Source: an uncultured Corynebacterium sp.
Lineage (GTDB): Bacteria; Actinomycetota; Actinomycetes; Mycobacteriales; Mycobacteriaceae
Reading direction: 5' to 3'
NCBI RefSeq assembly: GCF_945649885.1
Contig: NZ_CALZFS010000002.1
Location: forward strand, 1-59,683
DNA: 59,683 nucleotides
The position numbers and the translations under genes are program-made. Position 1 is the first letter of the stretch. Each line of letters starts with the position of its first letter. The notes under the pieces are model-generated. The model made no database searches. It was not told the origin of the DNA and worked only from the letters and a program-made list of their open reading frames with translations. Below are positions 37,845 through 45,728 of the stretch, in pieces.

Positions 37845-38921
37845 ATGACGGAACAGACCGCATCCACCAAACACATCTCCTTTGGGCTCGACACCTTCGG
37901 TGACACCGCAATGGATCTCAACGGTCAGCCGGTCTCCCATGCGCAGACCCTGCGTGACATCATCGACCAGGCTGTCCTGGCGGAGAAGGTCGGCGTAGAT
38001 TTCATTGGCATTGGTGAGCACCACCGTGAGGACTACGCCGTATCCGCACCAGACATCGTGATGACCTCCATCCTGGCCAAGACCGAACGTCTGAAGGTGA
38101 CCTCAGCTGTCACCGTTCTCTCCTCTGATGACCCGGTACGTATCTTTGAACGCTGGTCCACCATGAATGCGCTGTCCAATGGACGTGCAGAAATCACCCT
38201 GGGCCGTGGTTCCTTCATTGAGTCCTTCCCCCTGTTCGGTTTTGATCTGCAGGACTACGAGGTGCTTTTTAATGAGCGTCTGGATCTCTTCCGAGCCATC
38301 GTTGATGCCGATAGGACCGGCAAAGGTGTCACATGGTCAGGAAAGACCCGTTCCGCACTGCAGGACCAGATGCTCTACCCGGCAACTGAGAAAGCCATCC
38401 AGGCGTGGGTGGCTGTGGGGGGAAGCCCTGAGTCCGTCATCCGTGCGGCCAAGTACCGTTTCCCGCTGATGCTGGCCATCATCGGTGGCGCACCGTCTCG
38501 CTTCCGCCCTTATGTGGAGCTGTTCAAGCGCGCCAATGAGCAGATGGGACTGCCGCAGCTGCCCATCGGAGTCCACTCCCCCGGTTTTATCGCGGATACT
38601 GATGAAGAAGCCCGTGAACTATCCCTGGATAACTGGCTGCAGCTTCAACATACGATCGGTCAGGAACGTGGTTGGGCACCGGCCAACGCCCGCCAGTTTG
38701 ATCACGAGGTCGATCACGGTTCGATGTATGTCGGTTCCCCGGAAACCGTCGCACAACGCATCGCCCACACCATCGACGTCCTGGAACTCGACCGCTTCAC
38801 CCTCAAATACGTCAGCGGCCCGACCCCACATGAGCACCTGATGAAGTCCATCGAGCTCTATGGCACGAAGGTGATCCCACGGGTTCGTGAGATCCTGGCG
38901 GAACACGCAGCCTCCAAGTAG
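37845..38921 (+). CDS. LLM-class flavin-dependent oxidoreductase
   Basis: A 358-residue luciferase-like monooxygenase (F420- or FMN-dependent fold). The barrel start has FGLDTFGD, followed by DFIGIGEHHREDYAVSAP and SAVTVLSSDDPVRIFERWSTM. The later AEITLGRGSF and YVGSPETVAQRI segments are typical of the bacterial alkanal monooxygenase subgroup. ATG 37845 has GAAAGG upstream. A TTGACA at 37803-37808 is a candidate -35 without a convincing -10. The substrate is unknown; corynebacteria usually use FMN here, since F420 genes are rare in the genus. Confidence 0.85.
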   Translation: MTEQTASTKHISFGLDTFGDTAMDLNGQPVSHAQTLRDIIDQAVLAEKVGVDFIGIGEHHREDYAVSAPDIVMTSILAKTERLKVTSAVTVLSSDDPVRIFERWSTMNALSNGRAEITLGRGSFIESFPLFGFDLQDYEVLFNERLDLFRAIVDADRTGKGVTWSGKTRSALQDQMLYPATEKAIQAWVAVGGSPESVIRAAKYRFPLMLAIIGGAPSRFRPYVELFKRANEQMGLPQLPIGVHSPGFIADTDEEARELSLDNWLQLQHTIGQERGWAPANARQFDHEVDHGSMYVGSPETVAQRIAHTIDVLELDRFTLKYVSGPTPHEHLMKSIELYGTKVIPRVREILAEHAASK

Positions 38922-38958
38922 TCCCCCGCCGAAAAACACCCCCTTCAAAAGGGCAACC

Positions 38959-38980
38959 ACAGGGAGGTTAACCTCCCTGT
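38959..38980. terminator. 22-bp perfect palindrome between convergent genes
   Basis: ACAGGGAGGTT joined directly to AACCTCCCTGT. Its last base is the first base of the reverse-strand stop codon of the S4 gene. It may act as a bidirectional terminator, although there is no loop beyond the innermost bases. Confidence 0.55.
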
Positions 38981-39363
38981 CAATCCGCCACTCCCCGGAA
39001 ACGGTCCATCTCACGGCGTTCCTTCTTGGTGGGCCGTCCTGCTCCCCGGTCACGTCGGGGGACAGAGGCCAGCACCTCCAGGGGTGGTGGCGGTGGGGTG
39101 TGATCGATATAGCAGGTCCTGGCAATCGGTGCTCCCACACGCTTATTGATGGTGCGCAGCACCTCAACATCTGATTCCTTGTGATTGACCCACACCCGTA
39201 CGCGATCCCCCGGCACCACCTGCTGTGCCGGTTTGACGGCATGGCCATTCAATTTCACATGCCCGGCGCGGCAGGCGGTGGCAGCATCGGAGCGGGTCTT
39301 GTACAGGCGGACCGCCCAGACCCAGGCATCGATGCGTACAGGTTTACCGTCACTGTCACTCAT
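38980..39363 (-). CDS. S4-domain RNA-binding protein (Hsp15-like)
   Basis: A 127-residue protein with an S4 domain at residues about 8-70 (VRIDAWVWAVRLYKTRSDAATACRAGHVKLNG) and a basic tail ending in PTKKERREMDRF. This matches the Hsp15/YrfH group, which binds stalled 50S subunits carrying nascent chains. A Pro-rich stretch (HTPPPPPLE) lies between. It probably acts on ribosomes; this is family inference. Confidence 0.88.
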   Translation of the reverse strand: MSDSDGKPVRIDAWVWAVRLYKTRSDAATACRAGHVKLNGHAVKPAQQVVPGDRVRVWVNHKESDVEVLRTINKRVGAPIARTCYIDHTPPPPPLEVLASVPRRDRGAGRPTKKERREMDRFRGVAD

Positions 39364-39387
39364 TGTCGAAACACCTCTGGGGTGAAA

Positions 39388-39621
39388 CTAGTAGTTGTCC
39401 TTGTGGTTGATGGTCTTCTTGACCTGACTGTAATAGTAAAGTCCACCAGCCACAGCCAGGACCAGGCCCAGCACCATGAAGAATGAGGAACTAGTGAGGA
39501 TCCACAGCAGCGCACCGCCACCGACGCCACCGACGACGCTGATTGCTGCGTTACGTGAGTTCTTGCGCACGTCCTGCTTGCGCTTTTCAATGGGGTTTCG
39601 TGGGTACTGTTGCATGCTCAT
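39388..39621 (-). CDS. Small membrane protein, 77 aa
   Basis: A polar basic N-terminus (RNPIEKRKQDVRKNSRN) is followed by two close hydrophobic segments (about residues 27-44 and 47-64) separated by a short serine turn, then a polar tail. ATG 39621 or ATG 39615 could start it; neither has a strong ribosome site. It lies between the S4 gene and the YigZ gene on the same strand, with short gaps. Function unknown. Confidence 0.65.
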   Translation of the reverse strand: MSMQQYPRNPIEKRKQDVRKNSRNAAISVVGGVGGGALLWILTSSSFFMVLGLVLAVAGGLYYYSQVKKTINHKDNY

Positions 39622-39651
39622 GGTGAACCAGTCTAGTGCGCCCGGTAGAGA

Positions 39652-40350
39652 TCAGTCACTCGGGGATTCCACCCACATTTTCCCGGACTCCTTTAGTTCA
39701 ATTTCGGCTCCTGCCAGAGAGCTCAACTGGGATTCCACCTGTGTCTGATCCCCTGGTTCCAGGGCGAGGGTGAACTGGACGTCGGCACCGTAGTCGGTAT
39801 CGGTAATGACCACCCCCAGGCCACGCAGGTTGGATTCAATGCGGCCGGCATCGTTGTGGGAAAAATGTACGGTGAATAGATCGCGCACCGATCTGGTGGT
39901 GTGGGGGACGTTGATAAGAGTGCTGGTCACAGCGTTGGTGTAGGCGTTGACCAGACCTCCGGTACCCAGTTTGATGCCGCCGAAGTAGCGCACGACCACG
40001 GCGGCGATGTCCTTCATACCGGAGCCGCGCAGGGCTTCCAGCATGGGTTTCCCGGCGGTGCCGGAGGGTTCGCCGTCATCGGAGGATCGCTCCACGTCAT
40101 TGGAATCATCCACGTGGTAAATATAAGCGCTGCAGTGGTGTCGGGCATCCGGGAACATCTCACGCACCAGGGTGATGAAGTCGCGGGCTTCATCCTCGGA
40201 CTGCACGCGGGTGATGTAGGTGAGAAAACGGGAACGTTTGATCTCCATCTCGGATTCAAATACCTGATCAGCCACGGGGAGCTGATATTTCAGGCCGCCC
40301 AGTGGTACCCGGATGGCTGGGGGATTATTTTCCGAATTCTTCGCAGACAT
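39652..40350 (-). CDS. YigZ/IMPACT family protein
   Basis: A 232-residue protein with the UPF0029 (IMPACT) N-terminal domain: EIKRSRFLTYITRVQSEDEA, RHHCSAYIYH, DDGEPSGTAGKPML and AAVVVRYFGGIKLGTGGL. A DUF1949-like domain lies at the C-terminus. The family is linked to translation control in eukaryotes; its bacterial role is unclear. It is divergent from treZ, with 56 bp between starts. Confidence 0.88.
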   Translation of the reverse strand: MSAKNSENNPPAIRVPLGGLKYQLPVADQVFESEMEIKRSRFLTYITRVQSEDEARDFITLVREMFPDARHHCSAYIYHVDDSNDVERSSDDGEPSGTAGKPMLEALRGSGMKDIAAVVVRYFGGIKLGTGGLVNAYTNAVTSTLINVPHTTRSVRDLFTVHFSHNDAGRIESNLRGLGVVITDTDYGADVQFTLALEPGDQTQVESQLSSLAGAEIELKESGKMWVESPSD

Positions 40351-40406
40351 ATTGTCTTAAGATCCTACCCTGCGCCGATTCGACTCCTTTTGGTTAGCCT
40401 GGTGGC

Positions 40407-42128
40407 ATGTTGACCTCCAGGAATTACTGTGTGTGGGCGCCCCGCCCGGAAGATGTCCGCCTCCGTCTCAATGGTGAGACCGTCCCCATGACGCGGGAGG
40501 ATGATGGGTGGTGGGGTTGTGACACCCCGGTCACCGTGGGTGACCGTTATGGTTTTGAGCTTTTCGACGGCCAGTCCTGGTCCAAGACAGTTGCTGATCC
40601 CCGTTCCCGTCACCAACCTGATGGGGTCCATGGGCTCAGCGAGGTCGTCGCCGAAGACTATGCCTGGACCGATGATTCCTGGACCGGACGTATACTGCCC
40701 GGCACGGTGATCTATGAACTTCATGTGGGTACCTTCAGCTCTGCCGGCGATTTTGATGGTGTGGTGGAACGTTTGGATTATCTTAAAAGTCTGGGCGTCA
40801 CCGCCATCGAGTTGCTGCCGATCCAGCCCTTCGGCGGCGACCGCAACTGGGGTTATGACGGTGTCCTGTGGCATGCGGTCCATGCAAGCTACGGTGGCCC
40901 CGACGGTCTGAAGAGACTTGTCGACGCCTGCCACAACGCCGGCATCGCCGTCTACCTGGACGTGGTGTACAACCACTTCGGCCCCGACGGCAACTACAAC
41001 GGCATGTTCGGCCCCTACACCTCCGGTGGCTCCACCGGATGGGGCGAGGTGGTCAATGTGAACGGACCTGATTCTGATGAGATCCGTGCCTATATCCTTG
41101 ACTCTATCAGGCAGTGGTTTGAAGAATTCCACATCGATGGCCTCCGCCTGGATGCCGTGCACTCACTCGATGACAATGGAGCGGTACCACTTCTGGAACA
41201 GATGGCCATGCTTGCTGATTCCATCTCCGCTACCACCGCCATCCCACGCTCCCTCATCGCTGAATCTGATCTCAATGACCCCCGCCTGATCACCTCCCGT
41301 GAAGGCGGTGGCTATGGCCTTGATGGACAGTGGGTTGATGATATCCACCACGCACTCCATGCCCTGGTCTCCGGCGAACGCAATGGCTACTATTCCGACT
41401 TCGGTGATACTGCCACCCTGGTGGACACCCTGAAGGAGGTCTTCCACCACAGAGGCCAGCTCTCCACCTTCAGGGGACGCAGCCATGGACGCAGTGTGAA
41501 CCGTGATGTGATCCCGGCATCCCGTTTCATCACCTACACCACCACCCATGATCAGACCGGTAACCGCGCCATCGGTGACCGTCCCTCCATGCAGCTCTCA
41601 CCTGCCCAGCAGGTACTCAAGGCTGCGGTGATCTACTGCAGTCCCTACACCCCGATGTTGTTTATGGGGGAGGAATACGGCGCTACCACGCCCTTTGCCT
41701 TCTTCTGTTCGCATACTGATGAGGAACTCAACCAGCTCACTTCTGAAGGACGCAAGCGGGAATTCGCCCGCCTGGGATGGGACCCGGAGGTCATCCCCTC
41801 CCCGTCCGATGAGGCAACCTTTGAGGCCTCCAAGCTGGACTGGGACTTCACCACAGAACAGGAGGAGATCCTCGAGGGCTACCGCACTCTCTTGCGCCTG
41901 CGCCGTGAGCTGGGCATGTCCCAACCGGATCTGATGGAACTGGAATTCGACTTCGGTCCTGATTGGATCGCCATGGCCAATGGCGAGGCACTCCTGGTGG
42001 CGAACTTCAGTGATAATGCTGTGGAGGTCCCCTATGGCGGTGAACTCCTCTACAGCTTCACCTCCCCTGAGGTTCAGGAAACCTCCACCATGCTTGACCC
42101 CCATGGGTTTGCCATTCTTGGACGCTAA
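40407..42128 (+). CDS. treZ: Maltooligosyltrehalose trehalohydrolase
   Basis: Releases trehalose from the product of TreY; GH13. It has 573 residues with an N-terminal CBM48-like domain (YCVWAPRPEDVRLRLNG). The nucleophile is Asp249 in GLRLDAVHSL, the acid/base Glu is in SLIAESDLNDPR, and the third Asp is in TTHDQTGNR. Trehalose is also the backbone of the mycolate glycolipids of the cell envelope, so this pathway serves envelope synthesis as well as osmoprotection. Alone in its transcript, it ends in a hairpin. Confidence 0.95.
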   Translation: MLTSRNYCVWAPRPEDVRLRLNGETVPMTREDDGWWGCDTPVTVGDRYGFELFDGQSWSKTVADPRSRHQPDGVHGLSEVVAEDYAWTDDSWTGRILPGTVIYELHVGTFSSAGDFDGVVERLDYLKSLGVTAIELLPIQPFGGDRNWGYDGVLWHAVHASYGGPDGLKRLVDACHNAGIAVYLDVVYNHFGPDGNYNGMFGPYTSGGSTGWGEVVNVNGPDSDEIRAYILDSIRQWFEEFHIDGLRLDAVHSLDDNGAVPLLEQMAMLADSISATTAIPRSLIAESDLNDPRLITSREGGGYGLDGQWVDDIHHALHALVSGERNGYYSDFGDTATLVDTLKEVFHHRGQLSTFRGRSHGRSVNRDVIPASRFITYTTTHDQTGNRAIGDRPSMQLSPAQQVLKAAVIYCSPYTPMLFMGEEYGATTPFAFFCSHTDEELNQLTSEGRKREFARLGWDPEVIPSPSDEATFEASKLDWDFTTEQEEILEGYRTLLRLRRELGMSQPDLMELEFDFGPDWIAMANGEALLVANFSDNAVEVPYGGELLYSFTSPEVQETSTMLDPHGFAILGR

Positions 42129-42136
42129 AATGTCAA

Positions 42137-42172
42137 CAGCCTCTTCCCCACAAGTTGCCAGGGAAGAGGCTG
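42137..42172. terminator. Terminator between treZ and ilvA
   Basis: A 12-bp perfect stem CAGCCTCTTCCC (42137-42148) and GGGAAGAGGCTG (42161-42172) with a 12-nt loop, between convergent genes. Confidence 0.7.
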
Positions 42173-42205
42173 CGACGATCAGGACGAGGTGTGCAGAGTG
42201 AAGTC

Positions 42206-43516
42206 TTAGGTCAGGAAATCATATTCCGGGGTTCCAGGCTCCAGGCGCCTGCAGTCAATGGCAGAAACCTCCATGCGCTCCAGGAGTGATTCCAGCCCCC
42301 TGGCTTCACCCAGTTGCAGACCTACCAGTGCGGTACCGGTTTCACGGTTGTTGCGTTTGAGGTATTCAAACAGGGTGATGTCATCCTCAGGACCGAGGAT
42401 ATCTTCCAGGAAGCTACGGAGCTGGCCCGGCTTCTGCGGGAAGTTCACCAGGAAATAATGCTTCAGCCCACGGTGAACCAGTGAACGTTCCACGATCTCG
42501 TTGTACCGGAGCACATCGTTGTTGCCACCAGAGATGATGCAGACAACCACGGACCCCGCGGCAAAGCTCATTTCCCGCAGGCCCGCCACCGACAGTGCGC
42601 CGGCAGGTTCCGTGATGATGCCCTCATTCTGGTAGAGCTCAAGCATCTCGGTGCAGACGGAGCCCTCACTGGCGCTCATCATGTGGACGCGGCCGAGATT
42701 CTTCTCCACAATGGTGTAGTTGAGATCGCCCACTCGTTTGACAGCAGCACCATCGACGAAGGGGTTGGAGTCCTCGAGGGTGACAGGACCTTCAGCATCC
42801 AAAGCTGCCTGCATGGAGGCAGCACCAGCTGGTTCCACACCGACAATCGCAGTCCGTGGAGCCATATCCGCCATGTAGCTGACGACACCGGCGAGCAGAC
42901 CGCCACCACCGACTGGAACCATCACATGATCCGGGGATTTACCCATGGCGCTGAGCTGGGAGAGAACCTCCGCGGCAACCGTGCCCTGTCCGATGATGGT
43001 GTCCCGTGCGTCAAAAGGTTCAATGAGCGTGGCACCGGTACGCTCTGCATCCTCATGGGCAGCTGCTGATGCCTCATCAAAGTTGTTTCCTGTGACCACC
43101 AGGGTGACAAAACCGCCGCCATGGACCATGATCCGGTCACGCTTCTGCTTGGGTGTCTGCGCCGGAACATAGATCCGCCCTTCCACCTCGAGCGAACGGC
43201 AAACATAGGCCACACCCTGCGCATGATTACCCGCTGATGCAGCGACGATGCCAGCATCACGCTGCTTCTGGCTCAGCTGGGATCCGGAGTTGAGGGCGCC
43301 GCGGATCTTATAGGAGCGTACCCCTTGGAGGTCTTCCCTCTTGAGGTAGATATCCGCTCCGAGTTCAGCAGAAAGTCGGGGGCAGTACTCCAGTGGAGTT
43401 GGTGCGATCACGGAAGAAATTCGTGCCTGTGCCATTTGTATGTCAGCAGCACGAATCAGCTCCGCTCCGCTTGTCATCACTCCTGGGGTTTTCTCAGACA
43501 CGTTAGTTGCACTCAT
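42206..43516 (-). CDS. ilvA: Threonine dehydratase
   Basis: Deaminates threonine to 2-oxobutanoate, the first committed step to isoleucine; PLP enzyme, inhibited by isoleucine in related species. It has 436 residues. The PLP lysine is in DVRSYKIRGALN-like sequence (here GVRSYKIRGALN), the glycine loop is VPVGGGGLLAG, and a single ACT-like regulatory domain occupies about the last 100 residues. ATG 43516 (MSATNVSEKTPGVM) gives the same length as C. glutamicum IlvA and has a GGAGGA site; an upstream ATG at 43549 is less likely. Confidence 0.96.
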   Translation of the reverse strand: MSATNVSEKTPGVMTSGAELIRAADIQMAQARISSVIAPTPLEYCPRLSAELGADIYLKREDLQGVRSYKIRGALNSGSQLSQKQRDAGIVAASAGNHAQGVAYVCRSLEVEGRIYVPAQTPKQKRDRIMVHGGGFVTLVVTGNNFDEASAAAHEDAERTGATLIEPFDARDTIIGQGTVAAEVLSQLSAMGKSPDHVMVPVGGGGLLAGVVSYMADMAPRTAIVGVEPAGAASMQAALDAEGPVTLEDSNPFVDGAAVKRVGDLNYTIVEKNLGRVHMMSASEGSVCTEMLELYQNEGIITEPAGALSVAGLREMSFAAGSVVVCIISGGNNDVLRYNEIVERSLVHRGLKHYFLVNFPQKPGQLRSFLEDILGPEDDITLFEYLKRNNRETGTALVGLQLGEARGLESLLERMEVSAIDCRRLEPGTPEYDFLT

Positions 43517-43802
43517 GCTGAACAAGTCTAATCCTCCAGGCAACTTCAATCGACTTCAGGCCGGGTGAGTCTTCTTACGCCCGATGATTAAGAGGGTGTT
43601 TATGCAGGAAAGGGGCTACGCAACCCCCAGGGGTGGAATGCGATGGCATCAACTTGGAAAATACTTTTCTAGGCAATACGTGCAGGCGCGTACTACACTC
43701 TGCTTGAGCTGTGACCACCTTGTGATCTTTGCTTCAAGAGCCTTGCACTGTGTGTCACCCACTTTCACCTTCCGTCCAGCTCTATTGCTAGGAGTTTCCC
43801 CC

Positions 43803-44291
43803 TTGAAGTTGCGCCGCACCTCTCTGGCCCTCATGACTGCGACCGCCGTCGCGCTGTCAGTTCTTCCATCTATTGCAGGAGCTGAGGAAGGAACCACCGA
43901 GACCACGACTACCACCACTGCCCCGGCGGCTCCAGCTGAAAATGGTGTCAATGGTGCAGAACAGTGGCCAGGAAGCGTCGAGGGCAGCTCCATGCTCTCC
44001 AGCGGTGAGATCCCCCAGGCGCCTTCACTGGGTTCCAGTGACAAGAAAACTGATGAAGAAAAAGAAGAGGACAAGGGTGGAGACCTCGTCGATTCCAATG
44101 GTGAGATCCCAGTGATCGGTTCCATCAGCCTCCCCGGTTGGCTGGCTGTCCCCCTCGGTGTTATCCAAATTGTGATGACGGTGACCACCTTTGCCGCCCA
44201 GGCTGCCTACATGGTGCTCTCTGTGCACCCACAGGGCTCTGAGATCCTCCGTGACTGGCTGATCAGCGTCGGCATCAACCCTGACGCCTAA
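43803..44291 (+). CDS. Secreted protein with C-terminal hydrophobic segment
   Basis: A 162-residue exported protein. The TTG at 43803 is chosen because AGGAG lies exactly 8 nt upstream; the longer frame from 43584 has no ribosome site and starts with residues unlike a protein N-terminus. The signal peptide (KLRRTSLALMTATAVALSVLP) probably ends at SIAGA-EE. A Thr/Ala/Pro and Asp/Lys/Glu-rich middle follows, then a hydrophobic helix near residues 117-145. No family is recognised; similar proteins seem limited to corynebacteria. The 286-bp gap before it shows no clear operator. Confidence 0.7.
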   Translation: MKLRRTSLALMTATAVALSVLPSIAGAEEGTTETTTTTTAPAAPAENGVNGAEQWPGSVEGSSMLSSGEIPQAPSLGSSDKKTDEEKEEDKGGDLVDSNGEIPVIGSISLPGWLAVPLGVIQIVMTVTTFAAQAAYMVLSVHPQGSEILRDWLISVGINPDA

Positions 44292-44328
44292 GTCCCCCTC
44301 AGACAGCGCGCTTTTCAACTAATAAAAC

Positions 44329-44373
44329 AAGGGCGGCTGCAGTGGAGTTTTCTTCTCCGCTGCAGCCGCCCTT
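44329..44373. terminator. Bidirectional terminator
   Basis: A stem of about 19 bp (one G-T pair) formed by 44329-44347 and 44355-44373 with a 7-nt loop, between the secreted-protein gene and the MetE-like gene. Confidence 0.85.
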
Positions 44374-44406
44374 GTCTGTTGCTGTTGGCAACCCTCGGGT
44401 TACACC

Positions 44407-45612
44407 TTAGAACAGTTCCTTCGTGGCGATCCGAGCGCCCTCCACTAGTGACTCAAGCTTGGCCCATGCGATCTGGTGGTGCAGGCGTCCTCCCAGGCCA
44501 CAGTCGGTGGAAGCGATGACGTTCTCCGGCCCGACGAGCTCCGCAAACTTCACGATGCGGTCAGCGACCAGGCGTGGGTGCTCAATGGTGTTCAGCGCAT
44601 GGGAGACCACACCCGGGTAAATCACTGAACCCTCAGGCAGCTTGTGGTCTTCCCAGACACGCCACTCATGGGCGTGGCGTGGTGAGGCACCTTCGAAGGA
44701 GAACCCTCCGACCTCTGCCTGCAGGATCTCCTCGATGATGTCACCGAAGGGAATGTCTGTGGAGTGTGGTCCGTGCCAGGAACCCCAGCAGATGTGTAGG
44801 CGGGTCTGCTCCTTGGGCAGGCCCTTGACCGCGGAGTTGATGGCCTCGATGCGGGTGCGGATCCACTTGCGGTAATCATCCAGGGATGGTTCCGGGTTGA
44901 TCTGGTCCCAGGCCTCAGCCAGGTCCGGGGCGTCCAGCTGGACGGTCAGGCCGGCATCGGTGATGATTTTGTATTCCTGGCTCATGGCATCAGCACAGGC
45001 CGCAACTACCTCGTTGTCGGTGGCGTAATGCTCATTCTTCAACCGTGCAGCAGATCCTGGGGACAGTGCTGCCACGAAACCGGTGGAGATGCCGGACTTG
45101 TCCAGGGCCTTCTTCAGTAGGTTGACGTCCGTGGTGGTCTCATCCTGGCCGATGTAGGTGATGGGACCGGTGAACACCGGGTTACCCACACTGGCGCGGC
45201 CCTGGAAGATCCCGGACACTGGATCCTCATAAGCCTCATGGAAAATCTCGCGGTCACGTCGGTCGGCAAAGCTGGTGAGCTTGACATTGCCCGGGGTGGA
45301 GCGGATCTTCTCAGCGTTTGCCCAGCGATCCTCATCGGTCATGGTCAGTCCGCCCAGGCGGGTGAAGGAATAGTTCCACCAGGCACCGTAATCCACGGCA
45401 CCGGAGGTCACGTGGCCGTACTCACCTTCATTGATGATGTCCAGGCCAAGGTCAACCTGACGCTGCACCACTTCATCAACGGAAGTCTGGAGGATGTCGA
45501 AGAATTCCGCGTCACCGATTTCCCCACTGGAGCGCTTGACGTTGGCGTCAAGAAGCTCCGGTGTACGTGGGAGGGAACCCACGTGGGTGGTTCTGATGTG
45601 CTCGATGGTCAT
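44407..45612 (-). CDS. MetE C-domain-like protein (cobalamin-independent methionine synthase II family)
   Basis: A 401-residue zinc enzyme homologue covering only the catalytic C-terminal half of MetE. Visible are THVGSLPRTPEL at the start, HICWG (zinc ligands His and Cys) near residue 275, and STDCGLGGR (Cys ligand) near residue 370. Full MetE is about 750 residues, and C. glutamicum has a separate full-length metE, so this is a paralogue. It probably moves a methyl or alkyl group to or from a thiol. The methyl donor and acceptor are unknown. Between its start and dnaE1 lies only a terminator. Confidence 0.85.
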   Translation of the reverse strand: MTIEHIRTTHVGSLPRTPELLDANVKRSSGEIGDAEFFDILQTSVDEVVQRQVDLGLDIINEGEYGHVTSGAVDYGAWWNYSFTRLGGLTMTDEDRWANAEKIRSTPGNVKLTSFADRRDREIFHEAYEDPVSGIFQGRASVGNPVFTGPITYIGQDETTTDVNLLKKALDKSGISTGFVAALSPGSAARLKNEHYATDNEVVAACADAMSQEYKIITDAGLTVQLDAPDLAEAWDQINPEPSLDDYRKWIRTRIEAINSAVKGLPKEQTRLHICWGSWHGPHSTDIPFGDIIEEILQAEVGGFSFEGASPRHAHEWRVWEDHKLPEGSVIYPGVVSHALNTIEHPRLVADRIVKFAELVGPENVIASTDCGLGGRLHHQIAWAKLESLVEGARIATKELF

Positions 45613-45669
45613 ACAAACTCCATTCGCTGTTGAAAATACCTAAGGCTTCTGATGCTAACCCCTAAATGA

Positions 45670-45698
45670 AAATACCCACCCGGCCAGGGTGGGTATTT
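45670..45698 (-). terminator. Terminator downstream of dnaE1
   Basis: A 12-bp perfect stem AAATACCCACCC (45670-45681) and GGGTGGGTATTT (45687-45698), loop GGCCA, followed by a T-run on the minus strand. Confidence 0.88.
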
Positions 45699-45728
45699 AT
45701 TCACACACGGTTATTCTGCTGACTTTCC

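Noticed and set aside
43710..43735. GlxR (CRP-type) site TGTGA-N6-TGTGA before the secreted-protein gene
   Set aside because: The second half is a direct repeat, not the inverted TCACA needed for the consensus.
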